Shown here one piece after another: positions 9,101-16,797 of a DNA stretch of 45,837 nucleotides. The notes under the pieces are model-generated. The model worked only from the letters and a program-made list of their open reading frames with translations. It made no database searches and was not told the origin of the DNA. This DNA comes from Candidatus Woesearchaeota archaeon (GTDB lineage: Archaea; Nanobdellota; Nanobdellia; SCGC-AAA011-G17; JACPIM01), in assembly GCA_018302125.1 (NCBI GenBank), contig JAGWAC010000008.1, positions 1-45,837 on the forward strand, in the 5' to 3' direction. The translations under genes and the position numbers were made by a program. Position 1 is the stretch's first letter. Each line of letters begins with the position of its first letter.

Positions 9101-9456
9101 CCTTTCAAGATAAATCCCTTATTGTAAGATCTGTCTTTGTTTGCATCAAAAACATTTTCAGGATTTCCACAAGAATCAAGCCAGAAAACTTTTTCTTCAA
9201 AACACCCTGTCTTTTGTTGTCTTGCACAATTAGTTCCTAATAAAGAATTACTGCACAAAACATTGGGATGAAATCCTGTTTTCAAATTTGTATTTTGAGT
9301 ATTATCAGCTACTGAAGAGCTTTCTTGATTGCAGTTAGCTCTTGTTGTAAAAGTACAGCTTCCATCTAAAGAAACGCAAGCCCCTTTCTCATCGCTTCTG
9401 CACTTGTCTACGCAAGCAGCTTCATTCTCAATATTCTTGTCAAAAATCATGTTCAA
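6172..9456 (-). CDS. Giant Cys-rich surface protein B, main part (frameshifted from its N-terminus)
   Basis: This 1,094-residue frame is the body of a secreted Cys-rich protein paralogous to the 12625-15768 gene. In order it has many CC/CxxC knots (about 1-410), a hydrophobic middle (AVLVIFGTGLAAGTVSALIP and NTVLIAALEIINVISWIYLI), and a shared Cys module (ECEKCNEKGKDCSEYRCRSL). Three to four Ig-like repeats with the signature EPS-KC/RW...Y..M...Y.LYIRC follow. The frame is open about 100 bases upstream of its ATG (QCQKGCCQLSNECSF). The true start is in the 9558-9851 ORF, and a one-base shift near 9575 would join them. It is predicted to be extracytoplasmic. Specific function unknown. Confidence 0.75.
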   Translation of the reverse strand: MNMIFDKNIENEAACVDKCRSDEKGACVSLDGSCTFTTRANCNQESSSVADNTQNTNLKTGFHPNVLCSNSLLGTNCARQQKTGCFEEKVFWLDSCGNPENVFDANKDRSYNKGFILKGSSCNLKGPNDPNCGMCDYSQGTLCGKAPDNVDMAFGEFSCNDLSCKTITENIASPDSGGKKETGESWCLYDARVGFGQDVVGSRHYRALCLNGEEVIEPCKDYREELCAQGTSDSLKLNLGQVFNIGEGFLESACRANRYKECQSCNEIGGSCGGECNDLSGLARVACCRQQCCNDIGNKDCFFMAGGVSDFGGMCVPLVPPGLLFWEGGSSGGGSKDGTQTGANSVCNEASVTCEVKFVRGGAGRFGIGVEGLSSTGNEWECVKNCHCLEKDWVKAAAAQCSARGDCGAKYNIKGRFTSGGFSEDTEFVLTQKDFENWNTLSRQNTRRDDSTNLGGFWERSWPAVLVIFGTGLAAGTVSALIPGAVSGTFVSAFGSGLVLGPKTFLQFGEATIEQTYLEAFRQGITSSDLAAWNAILEKPDNAVKMIFQTSEEGTNWVFLNDKGTVIKKATEAQVTAATEASFSGGNTVLIAALEIINVISWIYLIYQVIDLAGKEDKKETFSVSCNAWEPPKGGDECEKCNEKGKDCSEYRCRSLGKLCRLINEGTDEEKCVAQTPIDVSSPKISAVKPKNLVIEEVKNQGFTIKTLIKPFTPVELKIATDEPSKCKFDTNVSIKYENMKFNFGDNLFRTEHEMLFSLPSELVEEEAIRLTNGGRYSLYIRCIDANENANNKDYYIKFEINKGPDLTAPKIELTSIKNNGFVADNILDAGLDVFVNEPSECRWDRNDIDYDSMKNSFICARSGLDQSPLRQGLYRCSGLLNDIKKGKNNFYFRCKDQPQKTEGRNVNKESYQFSLIRTEKLGITSIEPKDKVFRTNPKIIVKTALGAENGVSFCGYSNERNAELSSIPQFAKTNSSTHEQQLRNLRKGRYTFYVTCVDVAGNTAKDSASFEVAADVSQNVISNVYKDTRNNILIIGTNEDSTCYYDNKQFNFGEGIPMTDANSKKHEAVLPVRSYFVLCKDAFNNEESITVYP

Positions 9457-9557
9457 ATCAGGAAATTGTGAAACAATAGATTTGCATTTATTTTGTGTTA
9501 CAAAACTACATTCATTGCTTAATTGGCAGCATCCTTTCTGGCATTGTGAAATTTGTT

Positions 9558-9851
9558 CTATAGGTTCACTTCTTTATCATAAATGCAGGTGCCGACAGAA
9601 CAATAATTTGTATTTTCACAAGTTGTTAAAGAACTTCTTGAATTTCTATCGCATTCATTTTTATCTGTATAAACACAAAAATCTCCTGATTTAGTTTTTT
9701 CACAGCAAGCTTGTTGTGTACTTAAACTTCTACTAGGACTTCTTTGTGCTTCAACATCAATAGTAGACAAGCCAAAATAAAAAACAGAACAAATTATCAA
9801 AAAAGCCATAAATATTGCTTTCTGCTTAACACCATCAATTTTTTTTAACAT
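9558..9851 (-). CDS. N-terminus and signal peptide of giant Cys-rich surface protein B (frameshifted)
   Basis: A signal peptide (KAIFMAFLIICSVFYFGLST, ending near VEAQ) is followed by QQACCEKTKSGDFCVYTDKN. This is almost identical to QQACCEKTKTGESCVYTDRN at the start of the paralogue at 12625-15768. The frame stops at CIYDKEVNL, where the 6172-9456 frame takes over. The two ORFs are therefore halves of one gene of about 1,220 codons. Whether the break is real or a sequencing indel cannot be told from the sequence. Confidence 0.75.
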   Translation of the reverse strand: MLKKIDGVKQKAIFMAFLIICSVFYFGLSTIDVEAQRSPSRSLSTQQACCEKTKSGDFCVYTDKNECDRNSRSSLTTCENTNYCSVGTCIYDKEVNL

Positions 9852-9943
9852 TCTCTTCTTAGTTAAGTTTTTTATGCAAAATTATTTTGCTTCAACTAAA
9901 TTACATTGTCACAAACTAGGACATTTTTTCATTTTTAACTTTC

Positions 9944-10282
9944 TTACTTCTCTAATTCTATAACTATTTTATTTCCTATTTTAGTTATTCCTATCTCTGT
10001 ATTTTCATCTAATTTAAGTTGTTTTTCTAAATCACTCGGAATTCTAAAAACTAAACCACCACCGCTTCTTGAAAGGTGTCTATAAAGCTTCATTGGTTCT
10101 GGCCAGACTCCCAGTTTCTTTGATGTTTCTATTGCCTTGTGAGTTTCTTCTTCATAAGGAAATTCTTCATTACAGTAGCTGCATCTTTCTCCTTTAAGTA
10201 TAAATACATAATTCTCAACTTCAAAGATTATGTCTTCTACTTTTATGAGATTACCTTTTTCACAAATCAAACATTTTCTCAT
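9944..10282 (-). CDS. YgiT-type zinc-finger antitoxin with AbrB-like C-terminus, 112 aa
   Basis: Residues 1-45 hold the CxxC...CxxC zinc finger (KCLICEKG...RCSYCNEEFP) of YgiT/MqsA-type antitoxins. The C-terminal half (GGGLVFRIPSDLEKQLKLDE...IGNKIVIELEK) looks like an AbrB/SpoVT DNA-binding hairpin instead of the HTH of MqsA. Its 5' end overlaps the toxin remnant at 10279 by four bases, the normal order for this toxin-antitoxin class. Expected role: neutraliser and autorepressor. Its toxin partner appears truncated, so it may be an orphan. Confidence 0.75.
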   Translation of the reverse strand: MRKCLICEKGNLIKVEDIIFEVENYVFILKGERCSYCNEEFPYEEETHKAIETSKKLGVWPEPMKLYRHLSRSGGGLVFRIPSDLEKQLKLDENTEIGITKIGNKIVIELEK

Positions 10283-10470
10283 TTTCCTTCAGCTCTTGTT
10301 ATAACGAAAATATCCTTATACTCTTCATCCTTTATGTATATCAATTTTATAGTTTTCCCTTTCATCTTTGTATAAGATTCAAATTTATATTTTCCAACCT
10401 TGTCAATTTTATAAGCCTCTATCCTGTATAAAAAACTGGAACACAAACTCTTTCTCTTTTCTAGGCACAT
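10279..10470 (-). pseudogene. N-terminally truncated DUF4258-type toxin
   Basis: The C-terminal half (KVGKYKFESYTKMKGKTIKL, then a strand ending DIFVITRAEGK) matches the last strands of DUF4258/RelE-like toxins that pair with YgiT antitoxins. The N-terminal helix with the usual HALERM/ERGI-type motif is missing. The reading frame instead runs back into the 3' end of the 10409-11194 gene, on a different frame. The ATG at 10470 is therefore incidental. I read this as a toxin gene cut by a deletion whose junction is near 10410-10440. Confidence 0.6.
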
Positions 10471-11194
10471 CTTTTATCTTCAAAATAAATAATTCATCAG
10501 GATAAGGTTGTAATTTCTGTACAACATATAGCTTTCCAGTTAATTTTGTCTTTAAAACTGAGTATGTCAAAGTATCAATATCTCCATAAACAGCCTCGCT
10601 ATCAACAATATCCTTAGCACTATTATATAATCTTCCTAATGGATACTCTAATTCAGCTGAAAAACTATTTCTCTGTGTCTCTGTATCTCCCTTGCTTATT
10701 TTTATAGGCAAGTTGGCATTTAAAATTACAGTATCTTCACCTATGTCAACATTTAATTTCAAAGTTCCCCTCTCAGCATTTAATCCAATTTTGTCAAATT
10801 GATCAATGTCTAAACAGGAATTTACCTCATCTAGCATTCCCCTTTCTAAGCTAGTTTTAATGTCAAATAATCTTAAACCCCTGTTGCTGCATTCTGGTTT
10901 TCCTTCAATATTATAACAAAGATAATTGATTCCAACACCTTGGTTCTGCCTAAAAGTCCCAGGATTAGTTGTTAAATATCCGCCTTGCTTTCCAATTAAA
11001 ACAATATATTTTTCTCCAACTTCTTTTAAACAATCATCAATATGCCCCTGAATCTGTGGAAATTCCTTTTCCAAATCCTCAATATTAGCTCCACCAATAT
11101 AAATCTGGTTTCTAATTACTAAGAACAAAACAACTAAAGCAGCAATTATAACTCCAACTATTGCAAAAACAGTAACTTGTCCTCTTTTTTTCAT
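10409..11194 (-). CDS. Prepilin-like surface protein (MKKRGQVTVFAIVG), 261 aa
   Basis: The N-terminus MKKRGQVTVFAIVGVIIAAL is a class III-like signal with an uninterrupted hydrophobic helix. A roughly 230-residue extracellular domain follows with widely spaced Cys (DDCLKEV, NYLCYN, PECSNR, NSCLDI). Proteins of this size and opening recur with Cys-rich surface proteins in DPANN genomes (from memory, not searched). The C-terminal 20 residues overlap the toxin remnant, so its native tail may have been replaced at the deletion junction. A hydrophobic strand-rich end (EFVFQFFIQDRGL) is seen. Confidence 0.65.
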   Translation of the reverse strand: MKKRGQVTVFAIVGVIIAALVVLFLVIRNQIYIGGANIEDLEKEFPQIQGHIDDCLKEVGEKYIVLIGKQGGYLTTNPGTFRQNQGVGINYLCYNIEGKPECSNRGLRLFDIKTSLERGMLDEVNSCLDIDQFDKIGLNAERGTLKLNVDIGEDTVILNANLPIKISKGDTETQRNSFSAELEYPLGRLYNSAKDIVDSEAVYGDIDTLTYSVLKTKLTGKLYVVQKLQPYPDELFILKIKDVPRKEKEFVFQFFIQDRGL

Positions 11195-11269
11195 CTCTTA
11201 TTCTTCCTCTTTTTTAAAATATATAAATATTCTCATCTGATTTTCCTGTCTATAGTATCCTATAAGAAA

Positions 11270-12511
11270 CTAATCTAATAGCCATTTCCATAAAGGAATA
11301 AATCTAATTTTTAATTTTTTATCAATATTTTCCTCATTTTCATAATCATCTGTTATAATTAAAAGATTATCACATTTCAACTCTTTGCTTCCTTTAACCA
11401 ATGCTTTAATTTCTCTGTTTTTGGTTTTCTGATTCTTAATATTAAAACATACTTGTACAAGCTGTTTAATTTTTATCCCTTCTTTAATTACAAAATCAAT
11501 TTCTTCCTGCTTCTCATTTTTCCAATAATAAATATTTATTTGATTATTTAATTCTCTTCTTTTTAATTCAACTGCAACTAAATTCTCATAAAGTTTTCCT
11601 ATATCAGGGCTTAATTTAAAAGCTTTGCTTTGTATAAATCCATTATCTAAACAATAAATTTTTTTATTAAATCTTAATTGTTCCTTTAATTTATACGAAA
11701 ACCTGTTCACATTAAAAAAAATAAAAGATTCTTCTAAATAATTAATATATTTTTTAACAGTGTGCGAACTTTTTATTTTTATATTTTTTGTCAGAGATAA
11801 ATAAGAATATTCCTTAGTAATATTTGATAAAAGAAATAAAGCCAAATCATCAATCTCATTAGTTGCTCTTATGCTATATCTTTTTATTATATCCTTATAT
11901 ATTATTGAATTAAATAAAGTTCGTAAATATTCAACATAATCTAAATTTTTTATATAAGGTTCCGGATATCCCCCAACTATTAAAAAGTTTGTTAATTTTT
12001 CTTTTATTTCTAAAGTTGTAAGCTCTTTATTATCTAATTTTATATATTCTTTAAAAGAAAAAGGAAAAATATAAATTTGAAAATGTCTTCCTGTTAAATG
12101 TGTAGCTAACTCTTTGCTTAAAAGTTTAGAATTGCTTCCAGTAATAATTAAATTATAACCTTGCCTTTGTAATCTATTAACAAAAAGTTCCCAGTTTTCT
12201 AAATTTTGAATTTCATCAAAAAGAAGAATTTTTGGATTATTATAAACTAAATTTATTGCACTAATCAATTCATCATAATTATTTAAATTAATTAATTTCT
12301 CATCATCAAAATTTATATAACCGAAATTACTATTTCTCAAATAATGAATAGAAAAAAAAGATTTTCCTGCCCTTCTAGGCCCCATTATAATCTTTATTAA
12401 ATCACTTTCCAAGCCTTTAATTTTAGATTCTCTTGAGATATATTTCTCATTAAATCTTTTCTCTAGTTCTCGTTTTTGTAATATTAAAATATCTTTTAAT
12501 TCTTGTAGCAT
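11270..12511 (-). CDS. AAA ATPase with DUF4143 domain, 413 aa
   Basis: Walker A GPRRAGKS (residues 44-51), Walker B KILLFDE (94-100), sensor LIITGSNS (121-128) and the GRHF arginine (142) place it in the archaeal AAA_14/DUF4143 family. The C-terminal half (ENLVAVELKRRE...YYWKNEKQEEIDFVIKEG) is the DUF4143 nuclease-like domain with the E...D..V pattern. These ATPases are often multicopy and mobile-like in archaea, and their function is not settled. The start at 12511 lies about 27 bases after a TATA box (CTTTATAAAC), so it is leaderless. Two near-identical palindromes sit just upstream. Confidence 0.85.
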   Translation of the reverse strand: MLQELKDILILQKRELEKRFNEKYISRESKIKGLESDLIKIIMGPRRAGKSFFSIHYLRNSNFGYINFDDEKLINLNNYDELISAINLVYNNPKILLFDEIQNLENWELFVNRLQRQGYNLIITGSNSKLLSKELATHLTGRHFQIYIFPFSFKEYIKLDNKELTTLEIKEKLTNFLIVGGYPEPYIKNLDYVEYLRTLFNSIIYKDIIKRYSIRATNEIDDLALFLLSNITKEYSYLSLTKNIKIKSSHTVKKYINYLEESFIFFNVNRFSYKLKEQLRFNKKIYCLDNGFIQSKAFKLSPDIGKLYENLVAVELKRRELNNQINIYYWKNEKQEEIDFVIKEGIKIKQLVQVCFNIKNQKTKNREIKALVKGSKELKCDNLLIITDDYENEENIDKKLKIRFIPLWKWLLD

Positions 12512-12543
12512 ATAAATATATATAAATAACTAGTTTATAAAGG

Positions 12544-12593
12544 TTTGTATTATAATACAAATAATTTACTATTTTTTTGCATTATGATGCAAT
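12544..12593. promoter_or_regulatory. Twin palindromic operator candidate upstream of the AAA ATPase
   Basis: TTTGTATTATAATACAAA (12544-12561) is a perfect 18-base palindrome. TTTGCATTATGATGCAAT (12576-12593) is a second, near-identical half-matched copy, 32 bases away start to start (three helical turns). The first abuts the TATA box of the 11270-12511 gene. Paired, helically phased palindromes next to a promoter are typical of regulator binding sites. The regulator is unknown. On the plus strand the second copy is followed by T5 and could look like a terminator, but no gene ends there. Confidence 0.5.
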
Positions 12594-12624
12594 TTTTCTT
12601 TAATTATGCTTTTTTCAAAAAAAA

Positions 12625-15600
12625 TCATACATTTATTTCAACGCCTTTTATTTCATTTCCCTGATCATCCCTGCATTTAACATAGTATTGATTAAATTCC
12701 AATGGTGCTGTATGAACTGTTGTATCCTCCCCCATCTTATTTCCAGTTCCAAATACAAAATCCTTATCTTTATATTCGCAGTTTGCTGCAACATTTAAAA
12801 CTACATATAATGTTGAAGAATCTTTATAAGTGTAAACTATTTCATTGCCTTTTTTATCTAATATTATCTTAAAATTAGTGTTTTCTTTAGCCTCATTTCC
12901 ACTACTGTCTCTGCATTTAACATAATAATTATAAGTTCCTCTTCTCAAATCAGTTTGTGATTGCAAGTGGTTATTAGAATCTGTAACCTTAAATTCAGTC
13001 ATTTGTTCATAAGCTAAATCTTCCAAACTATATCTGCAAATGCTTTTTCCATTTTCACTTCCGCCAATAGTATTTACATTTAAAGTTATATCATTAACAT
13101 AAATTAAATCATTTTTCTTAGGCTCTATTTTATTAATAACTAAAGGATTGCTTCTAACTAAAGTAAAAGGAGAAGATTGGGTATTGTTGTTTCCTTTAAT
13201 ATCACTGCATCTAATATAGAAATTATTGTTTCCTATCTTTAATTTATCAATAGCTAAATTACAATTGTAATGCATAGGTATTGAACTTGGCTCATCAGTG
13301 CATATTCCTTGGTTAGTCATCTTGTCATAACTATTGTCTCTTACATCAAATCTGCAATAGCCAGGTTCAGTAATTTCAACACCTAATAATACCTTATCTA
13401 TATTATTGGCTATATTAGCATTATTTTTTAAAGTTGTGCTTAAAATTTTTGGAGCAGTTCTGTCTTGTCCAGGCTTAGTTTTAAATCTTATTTCATAATC
13501 AGCATCATTAGTATTGTCTTTGTTGTCTGTACATCTTACATAATACTTAAATTCCTTATTCCCAACTAAACTTAAACTTAAATTATGTTCTTTCTTGAAA
13601 GAAGAATCACTTAAGTCATATCCCATATCTTCATATTTGATTCCTACTTTTAGATCATATTTGCATAAAGCAAACTCATCTGTTATCACACCAACAGTAA
13701 ATTGTTTGTAAGGTTCAATATCTTCAACAATTTTATAGCCCAATCTTACTTTTTTAACAGTAAGTTTTTGTTTCCCAAAATCAATAGGTTCTAACTTAGG
13801 AGCCTTAATATCATTTGGATTTCCATCAACACATTTTACACTAGTAGTACCTTCATTAATTAATTCGCAGCCTGCTCCTAAACCTCTGCATCTATATTCT
13901 GTGCATTCTTTAAAAGGATCATCAGTGCATTTCTCGCAATTAGCTCCACCCAAAGGAGCTTTCCAAGGCTTGCATTCTATATTAATTGTTTTTTCCCTTA
14001 CACTTCCACCACCTAGAATAATAGATGAAACAGCAGCAGCAATAAGAGCAATAGCAGCCAATATCCACCCAGCTACAGGAACAGCTGCAAACACTCCAGC
14101 AGCTGCTATAAGAGAGCCTTCAAGAGCAGCAGAAGCACCAATTGTAGCAACAGAAGTTAGAAGAATATACGAACCAGCTAAAATTGGTAGCCCATTAAAA
14201 ACAGTAAGAGTGACTGTAGAATAAAACAAAGCTTCACTAGCAGTTTCAGAAGCCTCAAAAACTTTGCTCGCATCCTCAGAAAAAGAAATTATTTTTTCTG
14301 TTTCAGAATTTAAAAATTCCATTCCTCCAAAAATTCCTTTCTTATTTAAATCATCTAAATAACTCTGGCTAAGCTCTGTAGGTCTATCACCTAGACTAGA
14401 ACCAGTCCAGAAAATACTTAATCCTGCACTTCCTTTTTCTTCAGCAATATTATAACTAAAACCACAATCTCCAAAACTTCTGCAATAAGTATTTGCTTGA
14501 TCTATAAATTCTTGAGATTCACACTCACAATTTCCTTCACAATCCCAATCTGATAGCTCGTTTTCCTTTACATAAACAACAGTGCATCTTGTTGTTCCTT
14601 TATTGCATTGTTCTTTATTTTCTTCATTATCTTCCCAAAATTCAAAACCTTTTGCAACAGTTGATATGTTGCTATTTACAGGAGAGTTATAAATATTGTT
14701 TCTCACAGGATTAGCTCTTGAAAAACCATCTTTATCAACAGCCTGCAAGCATATCTCTTCTCTAAAATCTCTGCCACTTTCAGAAATTTCCTCTCCATTT
14801 TCACATTTAAATCTATAATGAATGCTCCCAGGTTTATCTCTAAAATTTCCAGTTTGCCCCTCATAAACACACCAGCTTTCTCCATGTTCTCTGGGCCCAC
14901 CAGTATAATCTAACCCATCATACTTTTTTGTAGTGGGACAATTTATATCCTTGCAAAAAGCATTTTTATTATCTTCAACACACAATTTGCTTTCATCATA
15001 ATTGCATTGCTCTATTAATTCACCAGTACTTCCGCAAGAATCAAACCAATAAAGATCTCCATCTTTACAACCCTTATGATCTCTATCTTTACATAGATTT
15101 ATACAATCACCTACTTGACTGCACGATTTTCTAAAATTAAATTCTCCACCGCAATCAGATTTTTTTCCATAATTGCACAAATTATTGTCAACACAGCAGC
15201 CTTCTTCATCTTTTAAACTTAAATCTAAACATTCTAGCTCATTATTTGCTGACTTGAAAACCTCATTGAAATCATAATTACTTCTTCCATAAACCTTGTC
15301 AGCTAAATTTTTGCATTCAAGTTCAGAATTAAAATTGTAATTTCCACCCAGAATACAGCATCCAGTTTTGCATCCGCTTACACTATTACAACTTGCATCA
15401 CTAAAAACTTGTGAACCTTGTAAATTCTCACAAATACTTTTTGGAGTATTTGGTGAGCAGCTATTTCCACTAACACAACAAACATTTGTGCAATAAGCTA
15501 CTGCTTCACATCTATCATAATTTGTTTTAAGATTATTAGAATTATCACAATTATTTCTATCTGTATAAACGCAAGACTCGCCAGTTTTAGTTTTTTCACA

Positions 15601-15768
15601 GCAAGCCTGCTGTTGACTAGACTGAGCATAAGTTTCTTTTGGTATTTGTACAAAAAAACTCAAAGAAATCATCAAATAAATTAGTAAAACACACTTCTCT
15701 CTGATATACTTTTTGATGAAACTTTTTAAGAAAAAGTTTCTCCTCTTTTTTTCAGCCATATATAACAT
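12625..15768 (-). CDS. Giant Cys-rich surface protein A, 1,047 aa
   Basis: A basic N-terminus and signal helix (CVLLIYLMISLSFFVQIP) end near TYAQ. A dense Cys region (QQACCEKTKTGESCVYTDRN, CCVSGNSC, GCKTGCCILGG, EGCCVDNNLC) fills residues 50-440. A strongly hydrophobic Ala-rich block (about 510-600) is followed by the Cys module CEKCTDDPFKECTEYRCRGL and Ig-like repeats (EPGYCRFDV...YDKM..., YNYYVKCRDSSGNE) to the end. It is intact, unlike its paralogue at 6172-9851. TTTATATAATC lies about 25 bases before the start. The export signal and knots indicate an extracellular, disulfide-stabilised protein. A role as adhesin, host-contact factor or appendage tip is inference. Confidence 0.8.
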   Translation of the reverse strand: MLYMAEKKRRNFFLKSFIKKYIREKCVLLIYLMISLSFFVQIPKETYAQSSQQQACCEKTKTGESCVYTDRNNCDNSNNLKTNYDRCEAVAYCTNVCCVSGNSCSPNTPKSICENLQGSQVFSDASCNSVSGCKTGCCILGGNYNFNSELECKNLADKVYGRSNYDFNEVFKSANNELECLDLSLKDEEGCCVDNNLCNYGKKSDCGGEFNFRKSCSQVGDCINLCKDRDHKGCKDGDLYWFDSCGSTGELIEQCNYDESKLCVEDNKNAFCKDINCPTTKKYDGLDYTGGPREHGESWCVYEGQTGNFRDKPGSIHYRFKCENGEEISESGRDFREEICLQAVDKDGFSRANPVRNNIYNSPVNSNISTVAKGFEFWEDNEENKEQCNKGTTRCTVVYVKENELSDWDCEGNCECESQEFIDQANTYCRSFGDCGFSYNIAEEKGSAGLSIFWTGSSLGDRPTELSQSYLDDLNKKGIFGGMEFLNSETEKIISFSEDASKVFEASETASEALFYSTVTLTVFNGLPILAGSYILLTSVATIGASAALEGSLIAAAGVFAAVPVAGWILAAIALIAAAVSSIILGGGSVREKTINIECKPWKAPLGGANCEKCTDDPFKECTEYRCRGLGAGCELINEGTTSVKCVDGNPNDIKAPKLEPIDFGKQKLTVKKVRLGYKIVEDIEPYKQFTVGVITDEFALCKYDLKVGIKYEDMGYDLSDSSFKKEHNLSLSLVGNKEFKYYVRCTDNKDNTNDADYEIRFKTKPGQDRTAPKILSTTLKNNANIANNIDKVLLGVEITEPGYCRFDVRDNSYDKMTNQGICTDEPSSIPMHYNCNLAIDKLKIGNNNFYIRCSDIKGNNNTQSSPFTLVRSNPLVINKIEPKKNDLIYVNDITLNVNTIGGSENGKSICRYSLEDLAYEQMTEFKVTDSNNHLQSQTDLRRGTYNYYVKCRDSSGNEAKENTNFKIILDKKGNEIVYTYKDSSTLYVVLNVAANCEYKDKDFVFGTGNKMGEDTTVHTAPLEFNQYYVKCRDDQGNEIKGVEINV

Positions 15769-15892
15769 TAATTAAAAATACAGATTATATAAATATTATC
15801 AAAAGAGATTCTGTAAAGTTAATTAATGGTTTATAAATAAAAGTTCATTTGAAAAAAATGAGATTAGCTTAAAACGACAAAATTTCACACTT

Positions 15893-16390
15893 TTGAGAGA
15901 AAGAAAACCTTTTTTTGAAGACTGCTATAGAAGGTATTCTGTTAGGGAATATGCTAGAAGTTTTAAGATAAGTCCGCCAACAGCATCAAAAATATTAAAG
16001 AAATTTAATAAAGAAGGTTTGTTAAAAGTAACGAAAGAAAATAATTACTTATTCTTTTGGGCAGATAAAGAAAACAAATTATTCATAAATCTATCGAGAT
16101 TATACTGGATGTATGAATTAGAAGATTTTACAAAATATATAAATAATATTTTCATAGATCCGACTGTGATTTTATTTGGTTCTCTTTCTAAGGCAGAAAC
16201 AAAAATAGACTCTGATATTGATATAGCAATATTTGCAAATAAAAAGGAATTAAATATTCAAGAATTTGAAGAAAAATTAAAAAGAGAAATCCAGATTTTT
16301 ATTTTTAAATCTCCTAAAGATATAAGTAATAAAGAATTATTAAATAATATATTAAATGGATTTATATTGGAAGGAAAGGTAAGACTATAA
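15893..16390 (+). CDS. HTH + minimal nucleotidyltransferase (MntA-like antitoxin), 165 aa
   Basis: An N-terminal winged helix-turn-helix (SVREYARSFKISPPTASKIL) is fused to a minimal nucleotidyltransferase with the motif FGSLSKAETKIDSDIDIAIF (G-S...D-x-D). In MNT-HEPN systems this protein AMPylates and silences the HEPN RNase. The start is the TTG at 15893 by default. The frame is open further upstream (KNEISLKRQNFTLL) back to a likely transcription start about 25 bases after TTTATAAATAA, so an unusual start codon such as ATT is possible. It overlaps the HEPN gene by one base (TAATG). Confidence 0.8.
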   Translation: MRERKPFFEDCYRRYSVREYARSFKISPPTASKILKKFNKEGLLKVTKENNYLFFWADKENKLFINLSRLYWMYELEDFTKYINNIFIDPTVILFGSLSKAETKIDSDIDIAIFANKKELNIQEFEEKLKREIQIFIFKSPKDISNKELLNNILNGFILEGKVRL

Positions 16391-16797
16391 TGGATTTACT
16401 TGAATGTAGGAAAAAAAGATTTGTAAAAGAAGTCTCAATAGATGAAAATAAAATTAATTCTATTTTAAAAAATAGTGAAAATAAATTAAAATCAGCAGAT
16501 TTGTTGCCTTTAGAAGGATTTTCAACAAATTCAAAAATATCTTTAGCATATGATTGCTTAAGAGAACTACTTGAAGCTTTAGCATTAAAAAATAAATTAA
16601 AAATTTATAATCAAGAATGTTATACTGCTTTTCTTAAAGAAATTATTAAAGACTCATTATTAGGAGATGAATTTGATTCTGTCAGAATAATAAGAAATTC
16701 AGCAGATTTTTATGGGAAAAAAATTTCAATAGAAGATTGTAAAGATACTTTAATTAAAATAAAAGATTTAATAAGAAAAATAAAAGAGGAATTATGA
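16390..16797 (+). CDS. HEPN-domain protein, toxin partner of the nucleotidyltransferase, 135 aa
   Basis: An all-helical protein of HEPN size. Helix 2-3 (AYDCLRELLEALALKN) and the active-site region RIIRNSADFYGKKIS match the R-N-x(4)-H loop of HEPN RNases, but Tyr stands where His is usual. This variant (RN...FYG) is common in archaeal MNT-partner HEPN proteins as I recall them. It starts on the last base of the MNT stop and ends overlapping the permease start (ATGA). The three genes are therefore translationally coupled. Confidence 0.75.
   Translation: MDLLECRKKRFVKEVSIDENKINSILKNSENKLKSADLLPLEGFSTNSKISLAYDCLRELLEALALKNKLKIYNQECYTAFLKEIIKDSLLGDEFDSVRIIRNSADFYGKKISIEDCKDTLIKIKDLIRKIKEEL

Noticed and set aside
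12576-12597. Rho-independent-like terminator (TTGCAT-TATG-ATGCAA followed by TTTTT) on the plus strand
   Set aside because: No plus-strand gene ends there, and the hairpin is a near copy of the perfect palindrome 32 bases away, which fits an operator pair better.
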